Below, piece after piece: positions 55,330-64,000 of a stretch of DNA of 64,000 nt (position 1 is its first letter; each line of letters begins with the position of its first letter). The position numbers and the translations under genes are program-made. The DNA is from Phialophora verrucosa (taxonomy: Eukaryota > Ascomycota > Eurotiomycetes > Chaetothyriales > Herpotrichiellaceae). The stretch is taken from positions 434,001-498,000 of the forward strand of contig MSED01000015.1 of the NCBI GenBank assembly GCA_002099365.1, written 5' to 3'. The notes beneath the pieces were generated by a model. It was given only the letters and a program-made list of their open reading frames with translations, had not been told where the DNA came from and did no database searches.

Positions 55330-56296
55330 AATCAAAAATTGCAGGCTCAACTAATAGCGAGGGGTGAGTCCTTTGCCGCTCACTGTATTCATGGCCAGTC
55401 AAATCATCCCAATACCGACATCTCAGTTCTACCCAAGCTTCGACTTGGAGCGGCAGCTTGATACTCCACAACCGCCACGCATGCCGATGCTTTTGGCTCA
55501 GCTTCTCGCCAGGGACGACGTACCAACTGGAACCGCGGTCGGCAGATACTTCGACTCGTTCCGGCCAGCGTTCACCCCCGTTGTATGCCCAGCCGTGAAC
55601 ATGAACTTTACCTTCATGGATGATGACATCTCTGGTCCGAAGCGATATGATGGCTGATGAAACAGACATCTCTTGTATTGAGAACCCGGAACTGTAGGGG
55701 GCGTCATGTTTGCCGACCTGATTGTTGTAGAACAGATATTCTTCTTTCTGCACCGGTGCCTTTGAGGCTGTTTCGCGAGCCTTGATACGATACAGCCACT
55801 TACAGGGTCTTGCTCCAATGTACTCAAGAACTACTGCGCGAAGTGGGAAGCCGTGGATCTTGGGTCATGGTTTCCCATTCATTTGCCAGCAGAGTAAGAC
55901 ATCGTTCGATCTGACCTTATTCCAGGGGACGCAGACAACATAGTTTCCGGGCACGTTGTACTTGATGTACGTGTCGGCTCCATACAGATCCAGGTGCTTG
56001 GCTTCAGGTTTCAGGCCACCGCAATACTTGATGACCTTTTTGAGAGAGACGCCAGTCCTTTGCGCTGTCGATATTGCGCCGCTGTCCCAAGGCGCATTTA
56101 TAAGTTCGTCGCCCTCTTCAGGGTAACGCATCGCGAGCTCTGAGCGTCTGTTGCCACTGCATTGCAGAGTAGCGACGACAGTTTCCTGGGGTATGATGGC
56201 AGGGTCCTGGAGCCTGTCGGGTGTCAGACGGCGTGGTTCCTTGACAAGCACATCAATTTGTAGGGAAATACTTCGAGAGGGGAAAGAACATGGCAC
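55328..56296 (-). pseudogene. Sulfite oxidase/nitrate reductase-type molybdopterin oxidoreductase pseudogene
   Basis: Two collinear blocks on the minus strand match the Mo-pterin oxidoreductase fold. Block one (56296-55868) has ETVVATLQCSGNRR, where the Cys-containing segment binds the cofactor, then GAISTAQRTGVSLKKVIKY and DLYGADTYIKYNV. It ends WQMNGKP followed by TGA (55867-55865) where the family continues LPKIHGFPLR. Directly after the stop the frame resumes PKIHGFPLRAVV, GARPCKWLYRI and QKEEYLFYNNQVGKH, then the dimerisation part (GWAYNGGERWPERVEVSAD). The N-terminal part (before residue 80 of the family) and the last approximately 40 residues are missing. Truncation at both ends plus the stop make it a pseudogene. 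Confidence 0.78.
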
Positions 56297-56974
56297 TCCG
56301 GAAAATGCTTTCTAGTTTCGCTGCGGGTCTGATGTCTCCGTGACAGAGCCCAATCCCACTCACTTAATTACTACAGTAGCCCGGGACAGAGCAGATCGAG
56401 TAGCAATAACGCCAAGGCGAGATGAGCCTCAGCAGTATGCCTTGCATAGCTCCTCAAGTCAACACCTCAGAGACTGTTGGACGAAACGCGCGACTCCTCC
56501 ACGGCTGGATCGAGTGCTGACCAGATCGTTAGCTACATACAGACCGTCCCAATTACGATGGAGAGAAAGCCATACATTCCGCCGGACCACGACTTGTCCT
56601 ACCCCATGCCGGTAAGTGCTTTCATGCACGGCCTCAGCATAAGGCAGACGTGGTCCTAAAAGCTCTGATGACCTGAAATGAAACTTGAAGACAGTCCGGA
56701 AGCATTTTCCTACACGCGGTGGGGATGGACTCGCGCTCGCTAACGTGGCGCTAGTTGCAGATCTGCGGCCCACATTGCCTAATGTGTCACGAGCAAAGAT
56801 CTTGATTGGATGCCCGGATATGGAATGCCGAACTAGCACAGAGCGAGTCTCCAGCATGACATCAGTCACAGTCACAGTCAAAGTACTCGTCAGCTGTCCG
56901 AATCCTCACGGGAACTTTTAAAGCCTGTTGCTATGGACTGAAGTACACAATGCTACCTGTTCCATTCACCGGTC
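56297..56974. other. Intergenic, no gene recognised
   Basis: Lies between the truncated oxidoreductase and the E1-alpha-like gene. The missing 5' part of the oxidoreductase is not readable here. It presumably includes the promoter of the E1-alpha-like gene. Confidence 0.4.
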
Positions 56975-58389
56975 ATGTCTTTCTTCAAGGCTCTCCGATC
57001 GTCGTCCGTGAGGGACCTACGCATTCAGGGACTCGGCCGTCGAACCTCCTGTGGAAACCGGCGGATGCTTGCTACGCAGTCCAAGTCAGATGCACCTGAT
57101 ATTCCACCGGTCAGTGCCTCAAGCATTGAAGTTCTTGTATAAGCAGTACTGACGTATTTCTGCAGGACGATGATGCGCCCTTCCGCGTCCCTATCGCCGA
57201 GGACTGCTATGAGACGTACCAGCTGGATCCCCCGCCCTATTCAATAACATCGACCAAGAAGGAACTCAAGAGACTCTTCAGTGACATGTCTACGATCAGG
57301 TAATTATATTCCACCCTCACACTCTGTCTGTCGCAAACGCGTTGACGTTATCCAACATACATATGGAAACATCGGCGGATCAACTGTACAAGCAACGCAA
57401 AATTCGAGGCTTCTGTCATCTCTCAGCTGGTCAAGAAGCTGTCGCCGTGGGGATAGAGCACGCCATGGGCCCGGACGACAAGTTCATCACGGCTTACCGA
57501 TGCCATGGCAACACACTCATGCGAGGAGGCAGCGTCAAGTCGATCATCGGCGAACTCCTCGGCCGACGGGGCGGCATTTCCTATGGCAAGGGAGGATCCA
57601 TGCACATGTTTGCCCCGAACTATTTCGGTGGGAACGGCATAGTGGGAGCTCCTACTCCCGTCGGCGTCGGCATCGCGTTCGCTCAACAGTACAACAATGA
57701 ACGTGCGATCACTATCAACAATTACGGAGACGGAGCTGCAAACCAGGGCCAGGTCCACGAGGCTTTCAATATGGCCAAGCTATGGAACCTGCCCGTCATT
57801 TTCGGCTGCGAGAGTGAGTCACCTGGAGCCCTCTGGATTAGGGTAAATGTATATACGTATCTACTAAGCATGACCGATCGCAGACAATCAATACGGCATG
57901 GGCACATCCACCGACCGCGCGTCAGCCATGACCGAGTACTTCAAACGAGGCCAGTATATCCCCGGGCTGAAGATTGACGGCATGGACGTTCTGGCAGTGA
58001 TGTCGGCAATCAAATACGGTAGACAACGGATTCTCGACGGGAACGGTCCTCTGGTCTACGAGTTCACCACCTATCGTTATGCCGGGCACTCCATGTCCGA
58101 TCCGGGCACGGTGTACAGGACGCGTGACGAGATCCAAGATATGCGCCAGACGAACGACCCTATCAACAACCTGAAGGCCAAGCTCATTGAATGGGGTATC
58201 GCCAGCGAAGAAGAGCTGAAAGAAATTGACAAAGACATAAGAGCGCGCGTTAAGCAGGAAGTTGCCGAGGCGGAGGAAATGGCAGAGCCAGATCCAATCC
58301 CGCCCGTCCTGTTCGAGGACGTCTATGTCCGCGGCAGCGAGCCTGCATATCTGAGAGGGAGGACCCCTGACGAAACATACTACTACTGA
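56975..58389 (+). CDS. Pyruvate dehydrogenase E1 alpha subunit-like
   Basis: Four exons are inferred: 56975-57109, 57166-57299, about 57363-57813 and 57884-58389, near 408 aa. A basic, Ser-rich N-terminus (SVRDLRIQGLGRRTSC) fits a mitochondrial presequence. Family signatures are complete: RKIRGFCHLSAGQEAVAVG, ITAYRCHG, YGKGGSMHMF, the thiamine-diphosphate motif NYGDGAANQGQVHEAFN with GCENNQYGMG across exon 3-4, and the phosphorylation loop YRYAGHSMSDPGTVYR. Introns 1 and 3 are GT-AG. Intron 2 starts GTAATT, but no AG exists between 57300 and the start of the conserved METSADQLYK segment. The gene is therefore either non-canonically spliced, mis-sequenced or inactive. It may be a divergent paralogue rather than the main PDA1. 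Confidence 0.82.
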
Positions 58390-58888
58390 TTATTCAGACG
58401 AGAGATAATTTATGGCCAAAGTGTTTACCTATCCTAGGCAGAGCCACGGTGGCACTGTAGATCATACGGTCAAGAAGGGTATTAACGCGGTGGACTATAT
58501 CTCTCTGCGGGTCTGCGGGAGAAGTGCAGCAGTGAGCACAGTATTTGAGCAATTAATTATGGTTTCTTGATCATCGCTTTACAGCTCACTTGTGTAATTA
58601 TGTCTCTCATTGCGCCGATGTCCCGTTCTCCTCTGCCTCGTCTACCCAACGCAGGCGAGACGTCCCGGCACCGTATCGTCGGCTCTAACGCTCCTGTGAC
58701 CATTTTTCCTATCACCACAGAGACCGCACGGTGGTCCTCGATTTTGACGACATATCGAAGAGAGCAATCCACAGCCGGAATGACGGCCAGGTTCCCAGGG
58801 TGGTGGTTGAGCTCCACCACAAACGGTTCTCACTTCAGCAGGATATTGAGGCCGTAGGGATCATAATCTCCCGATGGTGACGCTTGAA

Positions 58889-58980
58889 GACCTAACAGTT
58901 GGATAGCTGTAGACCTAACAGTTGGATAGCTGTAGACCTAACAGTTGGATAGCTGTAGACCTAACAGTTGGATAGCTGTG
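58889..58980. repeat. Tandem repeat, 23 bp x 4
   Basis: Four head-to-tail copies of a 23-bp unit starting GACCTAACAGTTGGATAGCT are visible. The first three are identical and the last differs only in its final base. High identity implies recent expansion. Since 23 is not a multiple of three, the array shifts frame in any coding sequence. Confidence 0.95.
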
Positions 58981-59400
58981 GACGGCGCCGTAGGTTGCGT
59001 CAGAGTCTAGGAAGATAGGACCGGAGACACCAACAGCAGCGTGAAGAGGGTTTCGAGTGCTGTGCCAGATTTGATCGCAGCCCGAGATTCCTGCCAGAGC
59101 AGAGTGAGATACAGGGTAAGACCTATGGAGCACAGCTGCGAATTCCGGCGAACTCGAAGAGCAATCTGCCTGCATTCCCGCCGTCGGCCACGCTGAGACT
59201 GATGGCTTCTGGAGTCGGCACACAGTCTTCACGGTAGGGCTTTCTGACAACCACTGTTCGAACTTGTCGTACGTCTTCTCATTGATTTGATCCGTGAATA
59301 CATTCACGGTGCTGGCATCCTCGCACACTTCACGAAGGAGAGGAGATCGATACCCAGAAAATGAGTATGTTGAATCGTCTGGGCAGCTCGAAGGCCTCAT
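58915..59400 (-). CDS. Doubtful hypothetical ORF between two repeats
   Basis: 161-aa minus-strand frame whose ATG lies in the first CCTCAT unit of the right repeat and whose stop lies inside the left 23-bp array. It contains six or more cysteines but no recognised domain, signal peptide or membrane segment. The middle (residues 30-120) has protein-like composition. Position within repeats argues that both ends are incidental. It could be an exon of an unknown gene or a chance frame. Confidence 0.22.
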   Translation of the reverse strand: MRPSSCPDDSTYSFSGYRSPLLREVCEDASTVNVFTDQINEKTYDKFEQWLSESPTVKTVCRLQKPSVSAWPTAGMQADCSSSSPEFAAVLHRSYPVSHSALAGISGCDQIWHSTRNPLHAAVGVSGPIFLDSDATYGAVHSYPTVRSTAIQLLGLQLSNC

Positions 59401-59529
59401 TGTAGATGGGTCTGTGCCTCATATAGATAGGTTTATGCCTCATTATAGATGGGTTTGTGCCTCATGTAGATAGGTTTGTGCGTCATAAAGATGGGCTTGT
59501 ACCTCAATGTACCTCGTAGATGGGTCTTG
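59395..59529. repeat. Degenerate tandem repeat, about 22 bp x 6
   Basis: Imperfect head-to-tail copies of a unit like CCTCATGTAGATAGGTTTGT. Spacing is 21-23 bp and identity is lower than in the neighbouring 23-bp array. Confidence 0.85.
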
Positions 59530-60262
59530 ATATTACGCACCAATTGGCGTGATCAATGCTTCATGTCCCTTGACATGCTGCCAAAGTCCCGGGCGTAAGA
59601 GTTCCGAGCACAATTTCAGAGACGCGACTTTGCGATTGTCCAAGAGTGCTCGCTTACACGAGGGCGCGGTACTCCGTGCCGAGTACGAGTACAGCCCAGG
59701 AAGGGCGCGACGAGTGGAGATGCCATTCGACGGGCTTACGACGACGGTCCGGGACGAAGGGCTGAACAAGTGGGCTGTGGACTGTGGGTTACGTATGTAC
59801 GGGCTCCGGGCGTGTGGAAATGGGTCAATAGTACATGGGAGGTCAATATTACATGAGACTGGTGAGCAAATGCTGCGGTTCGATACATACATTCGACAAA
59901 GCCAGGACTCACGAGACTACAACAGAAAAGCAAGCAACTAGCTGTGACGTTTTGAATGTTTTTATTTACTTTTTTATTTTTCGTCGCGTACATTCGCGGT
60001 ACTGTAATAGTGATCGGGATACTCCAGAGATGGATGGCATATCCCCAAGACCCATTAGCAATACATTCCTTCTTGAATCGGCGAGATAGGTAGGTGGATT
60101 TGTCCAACAATAAACCGCAAACGTTCGTCAATTTCGTGCCATAGCCCGTCCCAGTATACTCATGTGGCCCGTCCGTATCCTTTTTGATGCAGAGGGTATC
60201 GTCAATCCAAAGCGCCTGATGCAAAACTCATACATGGTCGGTGATCAAGTGTAAACCCTGAT

Positions 60263-61173
60263 TTACAAGGCGACCATGGTGGCGAAGATGGCTGCCAGGA
60301 GCGCGCCGCAAGCGCCGAGACCGCGCAGAGAAGGAGCCGAGTTGCCCGAGTCGGCGCCAGTCGTGGCAGCAGCAACGGCCTGGATACCGAAAGTCGTGCC
60401 GGTGATGACTTGGGTCGAGCCGCCGCTTGTGACGGTCGTGGTGATGGTAGCAGGGACGGGAGAGTTGGTGGTCGAGCTGCAGCCAGACCAGGTACCGGTC
60501 CAAGAGGAGAAAGGTCCCCAGCCGGCAGTCCAGGTGGTCCAGGAGTCGCAGTCGACGCCGCTGGCTTTGGTGCCCCAAGGACCCCATCCACCAGGGCCAC
60601 CGCCGAAGCCACCAGGACCGCCGCCGTGACCGCCCCAGGCGCCTGGGCCGCCCCACGGGCCTTGACCACCCCAGCCGCTAGGAGCAGAGGGCAGGCCGGT
60701 AGAGCAGGCAGAGATCCAGCTGGACCATTGATCTGAGTTCCAGCCGCCACCGGGGCCAAAGCCTGGGCCGGCGGTGATCTGAGAAGGCCAGGCCGAGCCA
60801 CCAGAGGTAGCGCTGAAGGTAGCTTGCTGCGAGTTGGTGACTGGGCTGCCGGCGTTGGCGCAAAGCTGGGCAACAGCACCGTAGATGGCTGTGATGATTG
60901 TTAGCTCTCCGGTCTTTCTGTCTTGTCTCCATGCGCCATTGTAGACTCACCCTCTTGATCAGTGGTATTGGTGCAAGACGTGGCGACACAGGTGTTCAGT
61001 TGCGAAATGGCGGTCTGGTTGGAGCAGAGGCAGTCCCAGCCGGTGGATGACGAGCAGGAGGAGCCATCCCAGGCTCCCATGCAGTCAGACCACGAGCACG
61101 ATGGGAGCCATGCGAGCGCGGATGTGGTGAAGAAGGCTGCTGCCAGGGGCAGGGCCGCTGCGAAGGACTTCAT
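60263..61173 (-). CDS. CFEM-like GPI-anchored, Gly/Trp-rich protein
   Basis: Two exons are inferred: 61173-60951 and 60888-60263, giving 282 aa. The 62-nt intron (GTGAGT...TCACAG) joins TDQE to AIYGAVAQLC. A signal peptide (LPLAAAFFTTSALA) precedes an eight-cysteine CFEM-type domain: PSCSWSDC, GSSCSSSTGWDCLC, LNTCVATSC and QLC. The usual Asp before the CxC is Trp-Asp here, so haem binding is uncertain. A Gly/Trp/Pro-rich repeat region follows (about residues 150-190, units such as GGPGGFGGGPGGW), then a Thr/Ser stalk and a hydrophobic C-terminus (GALLAAIFATMVAL) with a preceding small-residue site for GPI. The protein should be at the wall or plasma membrane. Confidence 0.85.
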
Positions 61174-62513
61174 ACTGGAGATGGGTGCGATGTACCGAGT
61201 ATGGGTTGTCTCGTTCGTCAAAGGGGGATATCAACTGGAGTGTCTGATATCTATCCTGGAGGTAGTGGGTGGTTGGGCAGATTGCTGGAGGAAGTGCAAG
61301 GACAGCGGAAGGAGGCAGGAGCGAGAGAAGATATAGAAATCGTGTGCGCCCTCAGGATCAGGCGGGACATGCGTTTGTTGTCACCGCAGATGGACTCAGG
61401 GACATGGGCGCAGGCTGGGGGAAGCGAGTGGAGCGCACAGCCTTACCGCATGGTTTGAGGCCGTTGCTTGGGAGTCCGAAGTTAGCATCAATTAGCACCA
61501 GAAGAGGCTTGCCAATGGCTGGCTGGCGACCGCACTAAACCTCTCGTGGTTAGCATTTGTTTAGCGTGAGGGTCGGAGGTCGGAGGGACGACGCGTCATG
61601 CACAGTCACGAGGAGATTTTCTGTGGCAGGTTGGCCCAGTCCGACGCCAAGTCGACGCACAAGATTCGTTTGGCAAGGTACAGAAGCAATGAGTTAGTCC
61701 TGCCACGGCCTAGTGAGGGGACACACGGTCGCTTTCAGGGCCCGGAAACGGTGGGCTGGGCTTGCCTGATCGATTGGCATGTCACAGTCCGACGGGCGAA
61801 GTGCCCCCAATCGGGGCTAATTGTGCTAAAGGGCCGGCATTGCATCAGTCTTGATTCGTGGCTATTTTTGCGGACCTGGGGAAACCTTAAGTGCGGTCCT
61901 GGAAATCTGCACCTCAGCCTCAAGTACCAAGAGCTCGCCGCTTTCACTGCCTATGAGGCCTCACGGACCATATATGTCGTCTTCTCGTAATTCTGGCAGT
62001 CGGCCTTGCTTCAGCCCCAACGCCAGTTATTGACTTTTTCTTGCCTGACGGGCCAAGGTGGTTCACTGCGATGTGCGCATCCTACCACACTTCTCTTGCT
62101 CCCACCCTCGTTTTGGCATCAGATCAATAGATAGGGAGTACCTACATAGGGCGTCCATCGGGTTGAACTGTCGTCACTGAGTCCTTGGACGACCAGAATG
62201 ATCGTGGGCGATGACGTGGATGCTCGGATGGAGAGATGAGCTCTGCTTCAGATCGGCGGGTCGGTAATTCGGTAGCTGAAGCCCGACTCCCGAGAGCCGT
62301 GCCTAGTCCTCCGTATTGGGGACGAATGGTGGTGGTGACGCCGCGGAGCTCAGTCGCAGATTGGCGGATTCGGGGAGACTGGGCAGCTCTTGCCAAGCCG
62401 TGATATTCATCACCCTTTCATCTCGCCGCGTGTCATTGTCCGCTCCTGGCAGCAGATGCTCGTAAGAGACGTTCTCCTGATCGTCAGGCTTCGCGAATGG
62501 CCTCTTCTACCTT
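61174..62513. other. Intergenic, no gene recognised
   Basis: About 1.3 kb between the CFEM gene promoter and the RFC4 stop. Short frames (for example 61598-61990) lack domain support. Confidence 0.45.
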
Positions 62514-63754
62514 TCACTTCGGCACATCAAACAATTCGGGCTTCATGTTAATCCTGCACAATTTCGCCAAACAGCCGCTCAATTGCAGAAAAGATTGCAC
62601 TCCTTCGAGAATGCGCATGTGAGTGAAGCCAATTTCCTTGATGAACTCGAGTTTCGAGTGCTCCGAAAGCGTCGGAATGGTCTTGGTCACGCGGAACATA
62701 GTGCTTATGATGTCGTGTGAGGAGTACCCAAGATCCCTATTAGGGTTGCCCACGGACCGATTAGTGACGCGTTCCCCATTTGCGGACATTTTCACCTCGC
62801 GGTGGATGCGACTTACCAGAGCTCTTTGAGCGAGTCAACTGCGCTGTCGATCTTCCCTTCCCAGCATGCCTTGATCATCGCTTGAACTTTGACTGGATGC
62901 GGACTATCGACAACTCGGAATACGTTGTCTCCGCTGACGAGCCCGAATCCTGCCCACGTACTCTGCAGGTTGTTGATGGCTTGTCGCATGTCGCCCTCCG
63001 CACTGAACACGAGAGCAGCTAGGCCATCTTCGGAGTGTTCGACCTTCTCTGCCTCCATTATCTGCATCAACCGTTGCACGACTTGCGCGTCCGTCAGACG
63101 TGAATACCGCAGGATGGCGCATCTCGACTGCAGAGGTTCGATGATCTTGTTCGATTGGTTACAGGCGAAGGCGAAGCGCGTGGTGTTCGAATAGATTTCC
63201 ATGGTTCTTCGCAGAGCTTGTTGCGCTCCCGCAGTCATGCTGGAACGTCTTTTAGTTTGCGCGTGCACAGACTGGTCACCTGCGAGCGTACCTGTCTGCT
63301 TCATCCAAGATCACGAGCTTGTGTCGACCCGGAGGTAACGTCACCTTTTTCTGGGCAAATCCTTTGATTCTGTTCCGCACGACATCGATGCCTCTTTCGT
63401 CGCTCGCGTTCAACTCGAGGACAGCCTCTTTGTATGCATCACCGAGCAGAGTACGCGCAAGGCATAAGATCGAGGTCGTCTTGCCAATACCCGGCATCCC
63501 GGAGATAATCACATGAGGCATGTTTCCATCTTTGGCGATGATTTTGAGTCGCTCGATTGTCTCCGAGTTACCTACGACGTCGTCGAGGTAGACAGGTCTG
63601 TATTTCTCTACCCTGGACGTGGATTAGTGACATTCGTCTTCGTTGAGGCGGGGGTGAGCAACCATGGCAACTCGTAGTTAGGCGCTGCACCGTTGGTGTT
63701 CGCGTGGAGGGCCTTTCTTGCCCCGGCAGAGGATGACTCGGGTTGTCCTGACAT
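62514..63754 (-). CDS. RFC4: Replication factor C small subunit (yeast Rfc4 / human RFC2)
   Basis: Four exons are inferred: 63754-63663, 63612-63292, 63239-62817 and 62736-62514, giving 352 aa, near human RFC2 (354). Phases agree at every join. Segments in order are YELPWVEKYRPVYLDD, Walker A GMPGIGKTTS, LELNASDERGIDVVR, Walker B LVILDEADS, MTAGAQQALRRTMEIYS, the SRC motif LQSRCAILRY (arginine finger), LVFSAEGDMRQAINNLQST and the collar region (LGYSSHDIIS, EFIKEIGFTHMRI). It is an AAA+ subunit of the clamp loader that opens PCNA; it also sits in Rad17, Ctf18 and Elg1 complexes. The first donor (GTTGCT) is weak, and the exon 1 sequence supports it. Confidence 0.95.
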
Positions 63755-63873
63755 GGTGTCGGTATTTGCAGCTGTAACGGTAGAGTGCTGTGATGGACGG
63801 ATCGAGATTTTGTGCAGGGCTCAGTTCAAGGGCGCAGGCGCGTCCAACGCGTCGAGATTGATTTTACGGTGGA

Positions 63874-64000
63874 TCACACTTGGCAAGTTACCCCGCCCAC
63901 TCCGCCGTAGTCTGTACTCAAGCACATTTCCAGGCGCTTTGTGAGACGGGCAACAGCTTTGGGCTCGAACTTTATGAAGCGGAATTCTCTAGCCTCTTCC
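63874..64000 (-). CDS. Edge fragment of an unidentified minus-strand gene
   Basis: A 41-codon frame is open to the window edge and ends at TGA 63876-63874. It reads FRFIKFEPKAVARLTKRLE followed by CLSTDYGG, well-formed protein sequence. A GTAACT just before the stop (after GGVG) could be a splice donor, so the stop may be intronic. The family is not recognised from this fragment. It would be upstream of, and in the same orientation as, RFC4. Confidence 0.35.
   Translation of the reverse strand, partial: EEAREFRFIKFEPKAVARLTKRLEMCLSTDYGGVGGVTCQV

Larger units (their letters stand above)
58390..60262. other. Repeat-bearing intergenic region
   Basis: About 1.9 kb between the E1-alpha-like gene and the second CFEM gene. 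It contains two tandem-repeat patches (listed separately) and a doubtful minus-strand frame between them. Other short frames lack support. Confidence 0.45.

Noticed and set aside
60276..60736. Plus-strand Gly/Pro/Ala-rich frames opposite the second CFEM gene
   Set aside because: They are shadows of the Gly/Trp-rich repeat region in the minus-strand gene.

Overview
The window is nuclear DNA of a filamentous ascomycete (Pezizomycotina). The coding regions are interrupted by short GT-AG introns (mostly 46-100 nt). Several proteins have filamentous-fungal architectures, including ATG101, CFEM/GPI surface proteins, Zn-cluster and Fungal_trans_2 regulators, and an RFX factor. No tRNA, rRNA, intact transposon or CRISPR array was recognised. 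Exon joins were inferred by eye from splice signals, reading phase and family conservation.

Layout. 1-13 kb: a multi-span membrane protein, a PgeF/LACC1-type protein, an ADP-ribose pyrophosphatase (YSA1), ALG5, PEX3, ATG101 (divergent from PEX3) and YOP1. 14-25 kb: an RFX transcription factor, a membrane-anchored spermidine-synthase-like protein, an IlvD/Edd sugar-acid-type dehydratase and a Tcp11/SOK1 protein. 26-46 kb: a ToxD-like enoyl reductase, PDX1 (E3-binding protein of pyruvate dehydrogenase), the APC/C activator CDH1, aspartyl aminopeptidase APE4, a T5orf172/MUG113 protein, the HAD phosphatase PHO13, a GH128 glycosidase, the Erf4 palmitoyltransferase subunit and a CFEM/GPI protein.

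46.5-56.3 kb is different. It holds decayed or fragmentary genes: an amidohydrolase tail with an in-frame stop, a short-chain dehydrogenase broken by at least four frame changes, a Zn-cluster regulator with a damaged zinc motif, and a 5'-truncated molybdopterin oxidoreductase with an in-frame stop. Among them sit an intact alpha/beta hydrolase and a Fungal_trans_2 regulator of uncertain integrity. This looks like an accessory (catabolic or secondary-metabolic) island in decay between housekeeping blocks.

57-64 kb: a pyruvate dehydrogenase E1-alpha-like gene whose second intron lacks any AG acceptor, two tandem-repeat patches, a second CFEM/GPI protein, replication factor C subunit RFC4 and the edge of one more gene.

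Links between genes: PDX1 and the E1-alpha-like protein belong to the same mitochondrial complex. ALG5, ERF4 and YOP1 act at the ER. PEX3 and ATG101 share a promoter region and belong to peroxisome and autophagy biology. No novel multi-gene system with clear internal logic was found. The best leads are the missing splice acceptor, the decaying island and several unusual domain extensions.
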